Assembly (NCBI GenBank): GCA_963736695.1
Contig: CAVTPU010000004.1
Location: 2,108,001-2,172,000 of the forward strand
DNA length: 64,000 nucleotides
Direction of reading: 5' to 3'
Source of the DNA: CAVTPU01 sp963736695
GTDB lineage: Bacteria > Actinomycetota > Actinomycetes > Mycobacteriales > Micromonosporaceae
The notes below the pieces were generated by a model. The model did no database searches. It saw only the letters and a list, made by a program, of their open reading frames with translations, and was not told the DNA's origin. Made by a program: the position numbers and the translations under genes. Shown here in pieces: positions 55,251 to 64,000 of this stretch (positions within the stretch are counted from its first letter, which is position 1; every line of letters begins with the position of its first letter).

Positions 55251-56225
55251 TCATGGCTGCTCGGGCAGCCCACCCGCACGAGGCTCGCCGGAGTTGTCCA
55301 CAGGGCTGGTGCGATCACCATCACGGTCGGCGTGGTCTCGCCACACCGGCCGGACGGCAAGATCGGTCATGCGGCCCGAGGAGTCGGTCGCGGCGAGTGC
55401 CGCACCGAAGAGAATTAGCTGATTAAGTAGGTACAAATAGACCAGTAACCCTACGGCGGTCGCCACCGCCTGGTAGGCGGGGCGCTCCTCGACCCGGACG
55501 ATATACCACCGGCCGGCGCCGTTGAGCAACGCTATCCCCACAGCGATGACGAGCACTGGCGCCGCGAGCCGGCGCATAGCGACGTGCAGTCGGGCGACAG
55601 CGGTGAGCACGGCGGCGGCGAGCACCCCGTTGACCGCGAGCTCGAGCACCCCACCGGTGATCCGCGAAACGATCCGACTCACTCCGGTGCTCGCCGGATC
55701 GGCGATCCAGCCGACGACCGCGTCGGCGACCGAGACCATCGCCAGCGACAGTCCGAGCAGCACCCCGAGCCCGACCAGCATGCCGAGATCGACCAGACGG
55801 AGTATCAGCCAGTTGCCGGGATGCTGATCGAGCATCCAGACGGCCCGCTGCGACGACCGCAGCGCCTCGACCCATCCCACGCCAGCGAGCACCAGCACCA
55901 CCAAGCCGACCGCGGTCACCTCGCCACCGGCCTCTTGCGCGACGCTGGTCACCCACGGCAGGGTGTTGTTGAGATAGGTGGTGATCGCACCGGCTATGGC
56001 GTGCTCGGGCTCGCCGGGGAAGCGTGCCGCGAGCGAATAGACGACCACCGCGAGCGCAAACGCCGCGAAGAAACCGTAGTAGGAGATCGCCGCCGCGAGC
56101 CGTCCGCCGAGCACCTCGATGAACCGATCAACCGCACTCCACACGTGGTCGACCATCGAAGATCGTTTGCGCGTCTCGGTCAAGCGGCGATCGACTTCGG
56201 CGATCACTCGACCAATGAAGGTCAT
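55251..56225 (-). CDS. YihY/BrkB-family membrane protein
   Basis: 324-aa integral membrane protein of the YihY/BrkB (UPF0761) family. Seen: RFIEVLGGRLAAAISYYGFFAAFALAVVVYSLAARF near residue 45, a family hallmark, and about six hydrophobic helices up to residue 290, including LVLAGVGWVEALRSSQRAVW and LLVYLYLLNQLILFGAALAA. The family is widespread; its role is not settled. The start overlaps the stop of the RNA-ligase-like gene by 4 nt (ATGA), so the two are coupled. The C-terminal 40 residues are charged and cytoplasmic. Confidence 0.88.
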   Translation of the reverse strand: MTFIGRVIAEVDRRLTETRKRSSMVDHVWSAVDRFIEVLGGRLAAAISYYGFFAAFALAVVVYSLAARFPGEPEHAIAGAITTYLNNTLPWVTSVAQEAGGEVTAVGLVVLVLAGVGWVEALRSSQRAVWMLDQHPGNWLILRLVDLGMLVGLGVLLGLSLAMVSVADAVVGWIADPASTGVSRIVSRITGGVLELAVNGVLAAAVLTAVARLHVAMRRLAAPVLVIAVGIALLNGAGRWYIVRVEERPAYQAVATAVGLLVYLYLLNQLILFGAALAATDSSGRMTDLAVRPVWRDHADRDGDRTSPVDNSGEPRAGGLPEQP

Positions 56226-56770
56226 TGAGCCGCCTTCACGCCGCTATGCCCGTTATCAAATACAAAGTGGCGCAAAGGGCGCCAATGCCCATCGGAGCCA
56301 TGCTGATAGAGCGTGAACATATTCACACGCCACTGCGCCGTAAATCCAGATAGTTCCGCAAATGCCCGGTCCAGCGCCGTGTCGTCGATGTCGTGGGCGA
56401 TCGTGACATGCGGGTGATAGGGGAAGGCGAGTTCGGTTGCGAGCGGACCGGATCGGATGTCGTCGGCAAGCTGCACGCACTCCTGCGAGCCAGCCGCGAC
56501 GGCGACGAAGACCACGCGGGTGACAGGGCGAAACGTGCCCGTTCCTCGCAGCATGATGTCGAATGGGCGGTGTGTCCGCGCCACCACGTCGAGGTGGCGC
56601 TCGACCTCCGTCAACCGCTCCGGCTCGGACTCGATGATCATCGGCCCGAGCAGAGTCAGGTGGGCGGGGATGAACTCGGCCATCGGATCACCCACCGCGG
56701 CTCGGCGCGCGTCCAGACGCGAACCCCACGGCTCCGGCACCCCGATGGCGACGCCGATCGTGCGGACCAC
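56222..56770 (-). CDS. 2'-5' RNA ligase-like (2H phosphoesterase) protein
   Basis: 182-aa 2H phosphoesterase-family protein. Two H-x-T/S-x motifs are visible: HLTLLGP near residue 37 and HVTIAHD near residue 120, the catalytic pair of this superfamily (RNA ligase/cyclic phosphodiesterase). VRTIGVAIGVPEPW at the N-terminus and FPYHPHVTI fit. Actual substrate is unknown; members act on 2',3'-cyclic or 2'-5' linked RNA ends. GTG 56770 is the likely start, after GAGGAT. It is coupled to the BrkB-family gene downstream. Confidence 0.85.
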   Translation of the reverse strand: MVRTIGVAIGVPEPWGSRLDARRAAVGDPMAEFIPAHLTLLGPMIIESEPERLTEVERHLDVVARTHRPFDIMLRGTGTFRPVTRVVFVAVAAGSQECVQLADDIRSGPLATELAFPYHPHVTIAHDIDDTALDRAFAELSGFTAQWRVNMFTLYQHGSDGHWRPLRHFVFDNGHSGVKAAQ

Positions 56771-56783
56771 CGATCCTCCTCAT

Positions 56784-56835
56784 CACGCCCCGTGCTGACA
56801 CGTCGAAACATCGTCGCCGCAGCGCCCGGGGCGTG
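56784..56835. terminator. Possible trpS terminator hairpin
   Basis: 8-bp complementary arms cacgcccc (56784-56791) and ggggcgtg (56828-56835) with a long 36-nt spacer, between trpS and the next gene. Weak because of the spacer length. Confidence 0.3.
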
Positions 56836-56855
56836 TCCGTGCATCCACCCGCCGG

Positions 56856-58978
<2,123 letters not shown>

Positions 58979-58984
58979 GCGCAG

Positions 58985-58990
58985 ATTCTA
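58985..58990 (-). promoter_or_regulatory. Candidate -10 (TAGAAT) for the CBS-domain/trpS operon
   Basis: Minus-strand hexamer with a six-base gap to ATG 58978; leaderless geometry. Near consensus. Confidence 0.5.
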
Positions 58991-59066
58991 CGGTCGGGGT
59001 AGGCAGGTGGCGACTGGATCTATCCGCGCCGACCCCGCGACCCCTGCGACCCCGCGACCCCCTGCG

Positions 59067-59094
59067 GCGATCATGCCAACTAGCTCATGATCGC
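59067..59094 (-). terminator. Hairpin downstream of pth
   Basis: Perfect 9-bp arms gcgatcatg (59067-59075) and catgatcgc (59086-59094) around a 10-nt loop; flanking cccc and gggg may extend it with a bulge. Located between pth and the promoter of the CBS-domain gene, both on the minus strand. Confidence 0.6.
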
Positions 59095-59109
59095 GGGGAA
59101 AAGGTGGGG

Positions 59110-59688
59110 TCAGCCGCCGTGATAGGCGTTCTGTGCCCATTCCAGCCCATGGGTCATGATCGCCTCGACCATGTCCGCGCTGCGGTCGACGAGATAGTCC
59201 AGATCCGCGCGTTGCGCGGCGGGGAAGTCGGATAGGACGAAGTCGGCCGCGTCCTGCCGGCCGGGCGGACGCCCGATGCCGAATCTGACCCGGTGATAGT
59301 CGCGTGTGGAGAGTGAGGCGGTGAGGGAACGAAGCCCGTTGTGCCCGCCCTCACCGCCACCGAACTTGGCCCGCACCTGGCCAAAGTCGAGATCCAGCTC
59401 GTCGTGTACGGCGATCACCCGCTCCGGCGCGATCTTGTAGAAGTTCGCGAGCCCGGAGACCGCCGCTCCCGACCTGTTCATAAAGGTCAGCGGCTTGACG
59501 ATGAGCAACTGCGGGGCGTCGATTCCGACGCCGAGCCGAGCCGTTCCGGCGTCGGCGACCGCCCGCCCGTGACGCCGGAGAGTCACGTTCGTTCGGCGGG
59601 CGAGGAGATCGGCGACGAGAAAGCCGACATTGTGCCGGTTACCAGCATATTCGCGGCCGGGGTTACCGAGTCCGACGACCAGCCACAT
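59110..59688 (-). CDS. pth: Peptidyl-tRNA hydrolase
   Basis: 192-aa enzyme recycling peptidyl-tRNA. Seen: LVVGLGNPGREYAGNRHNVGFLVADLLA at residues 3-30 with the catalytic His in RHNVG, VKPLTFMNRSGAAV near residue 65, VHDELDLDFGQVRAKFGGGEGGHNGLRSL near residue 95 and RVRFGIGRPPG near residue 133. ATG 59688 is preceded by GGAGG. It lies downstream of the L25 gene, a common actinobacterial order (rplY-pth). Confidence 0.97.
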   Translation of the reverse strand: MWLVVGLGNPGREYAGNRHNVGFLVADLLARRTNVTLRRHGRAVADAGTARLGVGIDAPQLLIVKPLTFMNRSGAAVSGLANFYKIAPERVIAVHDELDLDFGQVRAKFGGGEGGHNGLRSLTASLSTRDYHRVRFGIGRPPGRQDAADFVLSDFPAAQRADLDYLVDRSADMVEAIMTHGLEWAQNAYHGG

Positions 59689-59721
59689 ACCGCCTCCGTG
59701 ATCGGGCCGGTGGGCAGACGG

Positions 59722-59768
59722 CCGGGCGCGATGGCCGTGCGGGTGTCACCCGCAGCCACGGCGCCCGG
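59722..59768 (-). terminator. Two-part hairpin between rplY and pth
   Basis: Outer arms ccgggcgc (59722-59729) and gcgcccgg (59761-59768) enclose a perfect inner stem tgcgggtg/cacccgca (59738-59745, 59747-59754) with a one-base loop. It follows the L25 stop on the minus strand and may terminate or attenuate before pth. Confidence 0.55.
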
Positions 59769-59784
59769 ATCCGCCGGAGAGTGA

Positions 59785-60393
59785 TTAGGCGACGCTCTCG
59801 GCCGGTTCGGCGGCCTCGACCGGAGCGGGGGCGCCGAGCTGCTCCGCACTGGGCGACTGCGAGACAACCGCGACAATCACGTCGGCGGCGGTGGCGAGGG
59901 TCACGCCATCGGGCAGTGCCGCGTCACCGGCGGTGACGTGGGAGCCCGACTCCAAGCCCTCAACGGAGATCTCGACGTGCTCGGGCAGACGCAGCGCGTC
60001 GGCGTTGAGAGAGAGCGTGTCGTGCTCGATGACGACCAGGGTGCCGCGGGCCGGCTCACCGGTCAGCGTCACCGGAACGTCGACGGTGACGAGCTCGCCC
60101 CGGGCGACGATGAGCAGGTCGACGTGCTCGAAGGTGTCTTTGATCGGATCGCGCTGAATGGCTTTCGGCAGAGCGAGGGTGCTCGTGCCATCGGAGATCT
60201 CGATGTCGAAGACCTGGGTCATGCCACCGTGACGGATCGCGGCGGCGAGTTCCCGGGCGGGAAGGGAGATGTGCTTGGGCGCTTCGCCGTGACCATAGAG
60301 CACGGCCGGCACCCTTCCGGCACGACGCGTCCGGCGGGCACCACCCTTACCGAACTCGGTGCGTGGTTCAGCGCTGATCTTTACCTCGGACAC
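59785..60393 (-). CDS. rplY: 50S ribosomal protein L25 / general stress protein Ctc
   Basis: 202-aa long form of L25 (Ctc type), which binds 5S rRNA. N-terminal L25 domain: KISAEPRTEFGKGGARRTRRAGRVPAVLYGHGEAPKHISLP and ALPKAIQRDPIKDTFEHVDL; C-terminal beta domain with VDVPVTLTGEPARGTLVVIEHDTLSLN. The final Ala/Pro/Glu tail is typical. GTG 60393 is preceded by AGGAGTACTGCC. Pairs with pth downstream. Confidence 0.96.
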   Translation of the reverse strand: MSEVKISAEPRTEFGKGGARRTRRAGRVPAVLYGHGEAPKHISLPARELAAAIRHGGMTQVFDIEISDGTSTLALPKAIQRDPIKDTFEHVDLLIVARGELVTVDVPVTLTGEPARGTLVVIEHDTLSLNADALRLPEHVEISVEGLESGSHVTAGDAALPDGVTLATAADVIVAVVSQSPSAEQLGAPAPVEAAEPAESVA

Positions 60394-60607
60394 GGCAGTA
60401 CTCCTGAGAATGTGGTCTGGTGCGAACGTCTATGTGCCAGCATGCGGCTCTGCGGTGCGCGGGCGAGGGTGCATGGACGTTGGCCCACCGCACCGCGTCG
60501 ATCACGGCACCCGAACACGTGCGGATTTCCGCGCGGACGGTGCCCTCGCCGTGGCAACCGCGTCAGTGTACCGGAGCCGAAGGGGACCTTCGCGGCCTCC
60601 CCGAGGC

Positions 60608-60766
60608 TCACCGAACGGCCCGGATTATGTGTCGCCACGGCCGCCAACCGCGGCGGTCCCGGCGGAACTGGGGACAGGCGGCTGCGCCGCAGAGGGCGCA
60701 GTCTGCCCCCCGCCGATAGTGATCATGGGCGCCGCGGTCGTGGCCGCAGCGACATGTCGCCGCCAT
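60608..60766 (-). CDS. 52-aa Cys/His-rich miniprotein, putative zinc binder
   Basis: Small protein starting MAATCRCGHDRGAHDHYRRG and continuing ADCALCGAAACPQFRR. Spaced C-x-C-G-H, H-x-H, C-x-x-C residues suggest a zinc-binding knuckle. From memory, very similar short proteins occur singly in many actinobacteria with no known role. ATG 60766 is preceded by GAAGGAG at ideal spacing, and a TAGAGT hexamer lies about 30 nt further upstream on the minus strand, so it is probably a real gene. It is divergent from the glycosyltransferase genes. Confidence 0.72.
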   Translation of the reverse strand: MAATCRCGHDRGAHDHYRRGADCALCGAAACPQFRRDRRGWRPWRHIIRAVR

Positions 60767-60986
60767 CGCATTGACTCCTTCGCTCGAAGTCACTCTACGT
60801 AGCACCGCCTTTACAAACTGTCGAATCGGCTGGGAGAGTGACCGCAGACACCCCCCAATCCGGCCCCACATATGCGGATATTGCCGATTTGCCTGCCTAC
60901 GCTGGAGGCTCCCACCGGGCGGTCCCCTTCGGGTCACAACGCTGTGCCGAACGCGCCGTCACCCCCCTGGCGTGGAAGGTCCTGCG

Positions 60987-61865
60987 ATGACCACCTCGAT
61001 CGCGAACATCCGGATGCCCTCGACGATGCGCACCACCGCGTCGACGCCGGCTCCGACCCTGCCCGTGATGTCCAACTCTCCCAGCGTCAGCATCGTCGTG
61101 CCGGCCCTCAACGAGGAACGCAATCTTCGCGAGGTCCTGCCGGCGCTGCCCGCCGACGCGGAGATCATCTTGGTCGACGGTGGGTCGATTGACGGCACCG
61201 TCGAGATCACCCGACAACTGCGCCCATCCGCCACAATCGTGCAACAGACCCGTACGGGCAAAGGCAATGCGCTGGCGTGCGGTTTCGCGGCCAGCACGGG
61301 TGAGATCATCGTCATGCTCGACGCGGACGGCTCGACCGATCCCGCCGAGATCCCGCGTTTCGTCGACGCGGTGCGCGCCGGGGCCGATTTCGCCAAGGGG
61401 TCACGTTTCCGCCACGGCGGCGACAGTCACGACATCACGCCCCTACGTCGCCTCGGCAACCTCGGCCTTAACCAGATGGTCAATGTCCTCTTCGGGACCC
61501 GTTTCACCGACCTGTGCTACGGCTACAACGCGTTTCACCGATCGGTCCTCGCCGACCTCCACCTGCCCTCGCCAGACCTGCCGGCGCCAAGCCGTTCCGA
61601 CGGGCCCGCCCGCCGCGCGCGATTGGCCGGCGCGATCGGGCTCACCCGAAACCGACGGGCCAACCAGGGCCGGCACTGGGGAGACGGATTCGAGATCGAG
61701 ACGCTGATGAACATCCGGGTGGCCGCGGCCGGCCGACGCATCAGCGAGGTCCCGAGCATCGAGGCGCCCCGAATGCACGGCACGAGCAACCTCAACACGT
61801 TCCGGGACGGAATGCGGGTGCTGCGCACCATCGTTCACGAGTTCGCGACCCGGCGGCGCCGATGA
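60987..61865 (+). CDS. Family 2 glycosyltransferase (DPM1/GtrB-like)
   Basis: 292-aa GT-A fold glycosyltransferase. Seen: SVSIVVPALNEERNLREVLPALP near residue 35, IILVDGGSIDGTVEI, TGKGNALACGFAASTGEIIVMLDADGSTDPAEIPRFV with the metal/nucleotide-binding DxD region near residue 115, and TDLCYGYNAFHRSVL near residue 175. No membrane helix is evident, so it is cytosolic or peripheral. ATG 60987 has GGAAGG upstream. Its stop overlaps the next gene (ATGA). First of three consecutive glycosyltransferases, probably an extracellular polysaccharide or glycan locus extending to the right. Confidence 0.9.
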   Translation: MTTSIANIRMPSTMRTTASTPAPTLPVMSNSPSVSIVVPALNEERNLREVLPALPADAEIILVDGGSIDGTVEITRQLRPSATIVQQTRTGKGNALACGFAASTGEIIVMLDADGSTDPAEIPRFVDAVRAGADFAKGSRFRHGGDSHDITPLRRLGNLGLNQMVNVLFGTRFTDLCYGYNAFHRSVLADLHLPSPDLPAPSRSDGPARRARLAGAIGLTRNRRANQGRHWGDGFEIETLMNIRVAAAGRRISEVPSIEAPRMHGTSNLNTFRDGMRVLRTIVHEFATRRRR

Positions 61866-62830
61866 CGGCCGCCGAGACGACACCGGTGACGGTGGTCATC
61901 CCCAGCCACAGCGAGCGGCGTTGGTCGTTGCTGGTCGAGACGGTCGATTCAGTGCTCAACCAGCGGCCACGTCCGGAACAGGTCATCGTGGTGACCGACC
62001 ACAACGACGCCCTCGCCGATCGCGTCCGCAGCGAGCTGCCGATGGTCACCCTGCTGCGCAACGAGTCCACGCGCGGGGTCTCCGGCACACGCAACACCGG
62101 CGCCCGGCACGCCACCACCGACCTCATCGCGTTCGTCGACGACGACATCATTGTGCGACCCGGCTGGCTGGCTGGCATGATCGCCCCGTTCAGCGACCCC
62201 TTGGTGGTCGGCACCGGTGGCGCGATCCAACCGGTGTGGACAACGCACCCCCGCTGGGTGCCCGACGAGTTCCTCTGGGCCTATGGCGCGTCATATCCGG
62301 GCCTGCCGACGACGCCCGCCCCGGTGCGCAACGTCTGGTCGGCGAGCATGGTGGTGCGGCGCGAGGTCTTCGCCGCCGTCGACGGGTTCCGGGAGGGCTT
62401 CGGCAAGGTCGGCCGGCGCTCCAGTCCCGAGGACACCGACCTCTGCCTGCGCATGGCCGAAGCCGGGCACGGGCGCTGGATATATCTGCCGGACGCCGTC
62501 GTCGGGCATCGGGTCGAACCCGACCGGTCCACGGTGCGCTATTTCCTCACCCGCTGCTATCACGAGGGCCGGGGAAAGGTCGAGCTCGCCCGGTTGATCG
62601 GTGATCGCGGCACGCTCGGCACCGAGAGCGACTATCTGCGGCGCACCGTGCCGCGAGCGTTGCGCCGATCGGTCGCGGGAGCGATCAGCGGCCGCGACCG
62701 CAACGGCGCCGCGAGGTCCGCGGCGATCGTCGCCGGGATCGCCGCCGCCGGATGGGGAGCGGCGGCCGAGACGGTCGTCGCGATGACTACCAAGAATTTC
62801 GGGGTGACATCGACGAAGGAGGCTCGATGA
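61862..62830 (+). CDS. Family 2 glycosyltransferase
   Basis: 322-aa GT2 enzyme. Seen: VTVVIPSHSERRWSLLVETVDSVLNQ at the N-terminus, RNTGARHATTDLIAFVDDDIIVRPGWLAG (D-x-D region) near residue 90, TGGAIQP near residue 120, and FGKVGRRSSPEDTDLCLRMAEAGHGRWIYLPDAVVGHRV with the catalytic-base ED motif near residue 200. The C-terminal 60 residues are Ala-rich and may pack on the membrane. It is coupled to its neighbours by ATGA overlaps on both sides. Acceptor sugar unknown. Confidence 0.9.
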   Translation: MTAAETTPVTVVIPSHSERRWSLLVETVDSVLNQRPRPEQVIVVTDHNDALADRVRSELPMVTLLRNESTRGVSGTRNTGARHATTDLIAFVDDDIIVRPGWLAGMIAPFSDPLVVGTGGAIQPVWTTHPRWVPDEFLWAYGASYPGLPTTPAPVRNVWSASMVVRREVFAAVDGFREGFGKVGRRSSPEDTDLCLRMAEAGHGRWIYLPDAVVGHRVEPDRSTVRYFLTRCYHEGRGKVELARLIGDRGTLGTESDYLRRTVPRALRRSVAGAISGRDRNGAARSAAIVAGIAAAGWGAAAETVVAMTTKNFGVTSTKEAR

Positions 62831-64000
62831 ACGACACCGTGACGACGGGGCGCGGCCCCGCCCTGCTACTCGACATCGACGTCGCCGAGCCGATCCCGGC
62901 CATCACCGCCCGCGACGTCGCCGGAGCGGGCCAAGCACACGTGCTCGTCCGCCGAGACACCCAGCCCCTCGGGCTCGTCGTGATCGACCTTCCCGAGGCG
63001 GGGCTGTCCGCCGCGGCCTTGTCCGCCGCGATAAACCCGACGACGCGTACGGGCACCGAGCCCGCGAGCCTCGACGAGCCATCCGGCTATCTCGCCCGAC
63101 GAGGCGAAGTGCTGCGAGACGCACCGCCGATCACGGTCGTGATCTGCACCCGGGATCGGGCGGAGTCACTGCGGGCCAGCGTCGACAGCGTGCTCGCGCA
63201 GGCGTACCCACGGTTTCGGATTTTGATCGTCGACAACGCGCCCAGCGACGCCTCGACCCGGGCCTTCGCCCAGGACGCGGCGGAGCGGTCCGGTCTCGTC
63301 GACTATTTGGTCGAACCACGGCCCGGTCTGTCGCGCGCGCGCAACGCGGCGATCGACGCCGTCGGGGACCCGATCCTCGCCTTCCTCGACGACGACGCGG
63401 TCGCCGACCCGCACTGGCTTGCCGAGATCGCCCGGGCCTTCGCCGACGTGCCCGAAGCCGACGCGGTGAGCGGCCCGATCCTGCCCGCCGCGATCGCGAC
63501 ACCCGCGCAGGTCTGGTTCGAGCAATACGGCGGCCACACCAAGGGTCGCGGATTCACCCGCGCCGTCATCGGTCCGGCCACCGCACGCGAGCAGAACCCG
63601 CTCTATCCACTGCCCCCGGTCGGCGCTGGCGGCAACATGGCGTTTCGCCGGCGGGTCTTCGACCGCATCGGCGGCTTCGACCCGGCGCTCGGCGCCGGCA
63701 CGGTGGCGATGGGTTCCGAGGACACCCACATCTTCATGCGACTGCTGCGCGCCGACGGGACCGTCGTCTATCAGCCGGGCGCCCTCGTGCGACACCACAA
63801 CCGGCCGGACCTCGCCGGGCTGCGGCGACAGATGCTCGGATATGGCACCGGGCTCACCGCCGCCTACACCAGCATGGTGCTGCACGACCCCACGGTGCTG
63901 ATCGGATTGCTGCGGCTGGCACCCACCGCGCTGCGTGACCTCATGTCGCGCTCCGGCCAACGCACCGGAGGCCTTCCCGCCGACTTCCCACCGGACCTGC
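62827..64000 (+). CDS. Family 2 glycosyltransferase with N-terminal extension (3' end outside window)
   Basis: At least 391 residues are visible, running off the right edge. An N-terminal 95-residue region (LLLDIDVAEPIPAITARDVA, HVLVRRDTQPLGLVVIDLP) precedes the GT2 domain and is not part of the catalytic fold; it may be a fused recognition domain. GT2 domain: PPITVVICTRDRAESLRASVDSVLAQ near residue 100, ARNAAIDAVGDPILAFLDDDAVADPHWLAE (D-x-D) near residue 175, GAGGNMAFRRRVFDRIGGFDPALGAG and SEDTHIFMRLLRADG near residue 300. ATG 62827 overlaps the preceding stop by 4 nt. Third gene of the glycosyltransferase operon. Confidence 0.9.
   Translation, partial: MNDTVTTGRGPALLLDIDVAEPIPAITARDVAGAGQAHVLVRRDTQPLGLVVIDLPEAGLSAAALSAAINPTTRTGTEPASLDEPSGYLARRGEVLRDAPPITVVICTRDRAESLRASVDSVLAQAYPRFRILIVDNAPSDASTRAFAQDAAERSGLVDYLVEPRPGLSRARNAAIDAVGDPILAFLDDDAVADPHWLAEIARAFADVPEADAVSGPILPAAIATPAQVWFEQYGGHTKGRGFTRAVIGPATAREQNPLYPLPPVGAGGNMAFRRRVFDRIGGFDPALGAGTVAMGSEDTHIFMRLLRADGTVVYQPGALVRHHNRPDLAGLRRQMLGYGTGLTAAYTSMVLHDPTVLIGLLRLAPTALRDLMSRSGQRTGGLPADFPPDL

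Noticed and set aside
59020..59066. Short GACCCC-type direct repeats near 59.04 kb
   Set aside because: Only a few imperfect GC-rich units without spacer regularity; no CRISPR or other repeat system supported.
60394..60607. tRNA or small RNA gene upstream of rplY
   Set aside because: No cloverleaf or CCA-end pattern found; the region only offers leader and promoter space.

Overview
The window is a high-GC bacterial chromosome segment from an actinomycete-type actinobacterium. This is inferred from several features: an acyl-CoA carboxylase with a separate epsilon subunit, a complete 'conservon' (nitrate-sensor-like histidine kinase, roadblock, DUF742, GTPase), a GTP-dependent PEP carboxykinase, a PknB-like kinase, and many GTG starts sitting 6-8 nt after a TANNNT hexamer (leaderless-type promoters). 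Genus cannot be settled from sequence alone; a Micromonospora/Frankia-like relative is a guess. I saw no rRNA, tRNA, CRISPR array, prophage or intact insertion sequence. This reads as ordinary chromosome with a few unusual islands.

Layout. 1-4.1 kb: the N-terminal part of PEP carboxykinase (runs off the left edge), two tandem GtrA-like membrane proteins, a PH-domain membrane protein and biotin ligase BirA. 4.2-12.5 kb: biotin-dependent acyl-CoA carboxylase beta, epsilon and alpha genes interleaved with Maf, an O-methyltransferase, a DrrAB-type ABC exporter and an LpdA-type flavoprotein. The exporter ATPase and LpdA genes each carry an apparent one-base insertion. 12.5-20 kb: gamma-glutamylcyclotransferase-like protein, metallo-beta-lactamase-fold protein, an 809-aa membrane protein with a lipase-like motif, an M20 amidohydrolase, about 0.7 kb without a recognisable gene, and the large subunit of a B12-dependent acyl-CoA mutase. 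20-28 kb: Ser/Thr kinase, phosphohexomutase, upp, deoC and two aldehyde dehydrogenases.

28-37 kb is the most interesting part. A complete conservon on the minus strand faces a convergent plus-strand pair: a 661-aa protein whose N-terminus looks like a degenerate IS110 transposase domain and whose C-terminus repeats the tail of the conservon kinase, then a second roadblock protein translationally coupled to it. A 21-bp perfect inverted repeat separates the two gene sets.

37-48 kb: nucleoside uptake and salvage. A BMP-type lipoprotein, ABC ATPase and two permeases are followed by cytidine deaminase and thymidine phosphorylase in one overlapping operon, with adenosine deaminase, a uridine-kinase-like protein and an RlmA-like methyltransferase nearby. 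Together with upp, deoC and the phosphohexomutase at 22-26 kb this gives a nearly complete route from external nucleosides to bases and pentose phosphate. 48-54.6 kb: a maltodextrin module of two GH13 enzymes flanked by two paralogous LacI regulators, with CTTGCA-type operator sequence. 54.7-60.8 kb: acidic conserved protein, BrkB-family membrane protein, 2'-5' RNA ligase-like protein, TrpS, CBS-domain protein, Pth, ribosomal protein L25 and a 52-aa Cys/His-rich miniprotein. 61-64 kb: three overlapping family-2 glycosyltransferases, the last running off the right edge.
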